A DNA stretch of 64,000 nt from Alphaproteobacteria bacterium. GTDB lineage: Bacteria > Pseudomonadota > Alphaproteobacteria > Rhodobacterales > Rhodobacteraceae. Location: NCBI GenBank assembly GCA_024280735.1, contig JAJRPO010000046.1, positions 1 to 64,000 of the forward strand, in the 5' to 3' direction. The notes beneath the pieces were generated by a model. The model was not told where the DNA came from and searched no databases. It saw nothing but the letters and a program-made list of their open reading frames with translations. The translations under genes and the position numbers were made by a program. The first letter of the stretch is position 1. Each line of letters opens with the position of its first letter. Of this stretch, positions 62,647 to 64,000 are shown one piece after another.

Positions 62647-62890
62647 GAAAGACCTATTTTGTTTGACAGATGTACAGTAGGAGAGATTAGCGAAAAAGTC
62701 AGGTGAACTTTGGGTGATCACGGCAAGTCGTTTCAGCCCTTGCCATTCCCCGCAATCCCAACTATATGCGCGATTACTAAATCCACAGGCGGGGTTGTGT
62801 GTCTTGAGGGAGAAATCCTTGAGGCTCCACCGGTTGGACAGCAAATGTTGTCCTGCTCCCGCTGAGGCTAAACCGGAAAAGGAACTTCCA
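62647..62890. promoter_or_regulatory. Divergent region and rpsB leader
   Basis: The 244 bases separate the leftward DUF255 gene from rpsB. The right half holds a structured leader (listed separately) and an AAGGA ribosome site seven bases before the rpsB start. The left half probably carries both promoters, though no strong box pair is visible. Confidence 0.5.
62830..62876 (+). promoter_or_regulatory. Branched stem-loop in the rpsB leader
   Basis: CCGGTT (62830-62835) pairs with AACCGG (62871-62876), enclosing an inner hairpin GGACA-N8-TGTCC (62836-62853) and about 17 further bases. It ends 14 bases before the rpsB start. In many bacteria ribosomal protein S2 regulates its own message through such a leader; whether this structure does is not known. 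Confidence 0.45.
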
Positions 62891-63658
62891 ATGGCTCTAC
62901 CAGAGTTTACATTGCGCCAACTGCTCGAAGCAGGCGTACACTTCGGCCACCAGACACATCGCTGGAACCCACGTATGGACCAATATATTTATGGTTCACG
63001 TAATGGCATTCACATTCTTGACCTGACGCAAACCGTTCCTTTGTTGGACGCGGCGTTGAACATCACCCGCGAAACCGTTGCCAAAGGTGGCCGTGTTTTG
63101 TTCGTTGGTACCAAGCGTCAGGCATCCAAAGCTGTTGCCGAAGCCGCCGAGCGTTCCGCACAATATTACATGAACCACCGTTGGTTGGGGGGCACGCTGA
63201 CCAACTGGCAGACCGTTTCCAAATCCATCACCCGTCTAAAGCAATTCGACGAGCAGCTGGAAACTGGCGCCGACGGCATGACCAAGAAAGAACGCTTGGG
63301 CATGGAACGTCAGCAGGGTAAATTGCAAGCATCTCTGGGCGGCATTCGCGACATGGGCGGCGTGCCTGATTTGCTGGTTGTCATCGACACCAACAAAGAA
63401 GCGCTGGCTGTGGCCGAGGCCAACAAGCTGGGCATTCCAGTGATTGCTATTCTGGATTCCAACTCTGCGCCTGAAGGCATTGATTTCCCGATTCCGGGCA
63501 ATGACGATGCGGCCCGTGCGATTAACCTCTACACCGATCTGATTGCCCGTGCGGCATTGGACGGCATGGCAGCTGCCATGGGTTCCGCCGGTATCGATAT
63601 TGGTGCAATGGAAGAAGCCCCAGTTGAGGAAGCTTTGGAAGCACCAGCAGCAGGCTAA
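62891..63658 (+). CDS. rpsB: Ribosomal protein S2
   Basis: A 255-residue small-subunit ribosomal protein. Marks are [54 protein letters not shown], then [12 protein letters not shown] and the final [18 protein letters not shown]. The ATG at 62891 follows AAAAGGAAC; the upstream part of the open frame lies in the leader. It is followed by tsf, the usual arrangement, after a hairpin. Confidence 0.97.
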   Translation: MALPEFTLRQLLEAGVHFGHQTHRWNPRMDQYIYGSRNGIHILDLTQTVPLLDAALNITRETVAKGGRVLFVGTKRQASKAVAEAAERSAQYYMNHRWLGGTLTNWQTVSKSITRLKQFDEQLETGADGMTKKERLGMERQQGKLQASLGGIRDMGGVPDLLVVIDTNKEALAVAEANKLGIPVIAILDSNSAPEGIDFPIPGNDDAARAINLYTDLIARAALDGMAAAMGSAGIDIGAMEEAPVEEALEAPAAG

Positions 63659-63682
63659 ACGCCCGTCGTTCCACAGATTTTG

Positions 63683-63705
63683 ACGGGGGCGCAAACCGCC
63701 CCCGT
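63683..63705 (+). terminator. Hairpin between rpsB and tsf
   Basis: A perfect eight-base stem ACGGGGGC / GCCCCCGT with a seven-base loop, followed by TTTGC. The T run is too short for a complete terminator, so partial termination or mRNA protection, giving more S2 than EF-Ts, is likely. Confidence 0.55.
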
Positions 63706-63734
63706 TTGCAATTCCCTATTCTAGGAGAGAAAAA

Positions 63735-64000
63735 ATGGCTGTAACAGCTAAAATGGTTAAAGAACTGCGCGACCTTTCCGGCGCAGGCATGATGGACGCG
63801 AAAAAAGCGCTGGTCGAAGTTGGTGGCAACGTCGAAGAAGCCATGGACTGGCTGCGCACCAAAGGTTTGGCTAAAGCTGCGAAAAAAGCGGGCCGCACGG
63901 CCGCCGAAGGTCTGGTTGGCGTGACTGTTGAAAACGGCGTTGGCGTTGTGGTTGAGGTGAACTCCGAAACCGACTTCGTTGGTAAAAACGCCGATTTCCA
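63735..64000 (+). CDS. tsf: Elongation factor Ts, N-terminal part (cut by right edge)
   Basis: The first 88 codons of EF-Ts, which exchanges GDP on EF-Tu. The start [20 protein letters not shown], then [20 protein letters not shown] is the UBA-like domain; [13 protein letters not shown] is the EF-Tu-contacting signature. TAGGAGAG precedes the ATG. The rest lies beyond the window. Confidence 0.97.
   Translation, partial: MAVTAKMVKELRDLSGAGMMDAKKALVEVGGNVEEAMDWLRTKGLAKAAKKAGRTAAEGLVGVTVENGVGVVVEVNSETDFVGKNADF

Overview
The window looks like a chromosomal segment of a mid-GC Rhodobacterales alphaproteobacterium. The grounds are the ctrA gene with a SciP (DUF1153) gene beside it, the xerD / aroK-aroB neighbourhood, a cbbR-fbp-prk-tkt-fba-rpe Calvin operon, a BacNav-type sodium channel closest in sequence to marine alphaproteobacterial channels, and rpsB-tsf at the right edge. 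All calls come from reading the sequence and translations; no database search was run.

Left flank (1-7727): the 3' end of an IS481-type transposase, an ankyrin-like orphan gene, about 400 bases of gene-free DNA with several inverted repeats, a phd-doc toxin-antitoxin operon with a coupled membrane protein, then xerD, a conserved exported protein and a 44-residue membrane peptide reading left, aroK-aroB reading right, and a DUF900 lipoprotein hydrolase.

Centre (7763-42826): a 35-kb type VI secretion (T6SS) island in two divergent arms around a 273-base control region. The right arm is tssA-tssB-tssC-hcp-tagJ-tssE-tssF-tssG-tssH(clpV)-sodium channel-TssB/TssC fusion-vgrG-DUF6931-like-PAAR-fha-tssK-tssL-tssM-tagF-pppA. 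The left arm encodes envelope proteins: an M15 peptidoglycan peptidase with a membrane anchor, an outer-membrane barrel, an exported metacaspase, two lipoproteins, the PpkA kinase and an OmpA-like protein. PpkA, PppA, Fha and TagF together make a full threonine-phosphorylation control circuit. No TssJ and no TagQRST sensory genes are seen; the left arm may supply those functions in an undescribed way. The most unusual parts are the sodium channel inside the operon, the fused second sheath protein with an aspartate-rich tail, and the metacaspase/lipoprotein/PpkA unit joined by overlapping genes.

Calvin block (42926-53603): cbbR with a SulP anion transporter downstream, divergent from fbp-prkB-tkt-fba-rpe-thioredoxin-like-gph-cbbY. 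The order matches the Rhodobacter form II cbb operon, but RuBisCO, expected between fba and rpe, is absent.

Right flank (53681-64000): a 5'-nucleotidase of different base composition, mnmA, sciP, ctrA, argO-like and DUF502 genes, psuK-psuG for pseudouridine breakdown, a DUF255 thioredoxin-fold protein fused to a DsbD-alpha-like domain, and rpsB-tsf. No tRNA, rRNA or CRISPR array was seen.
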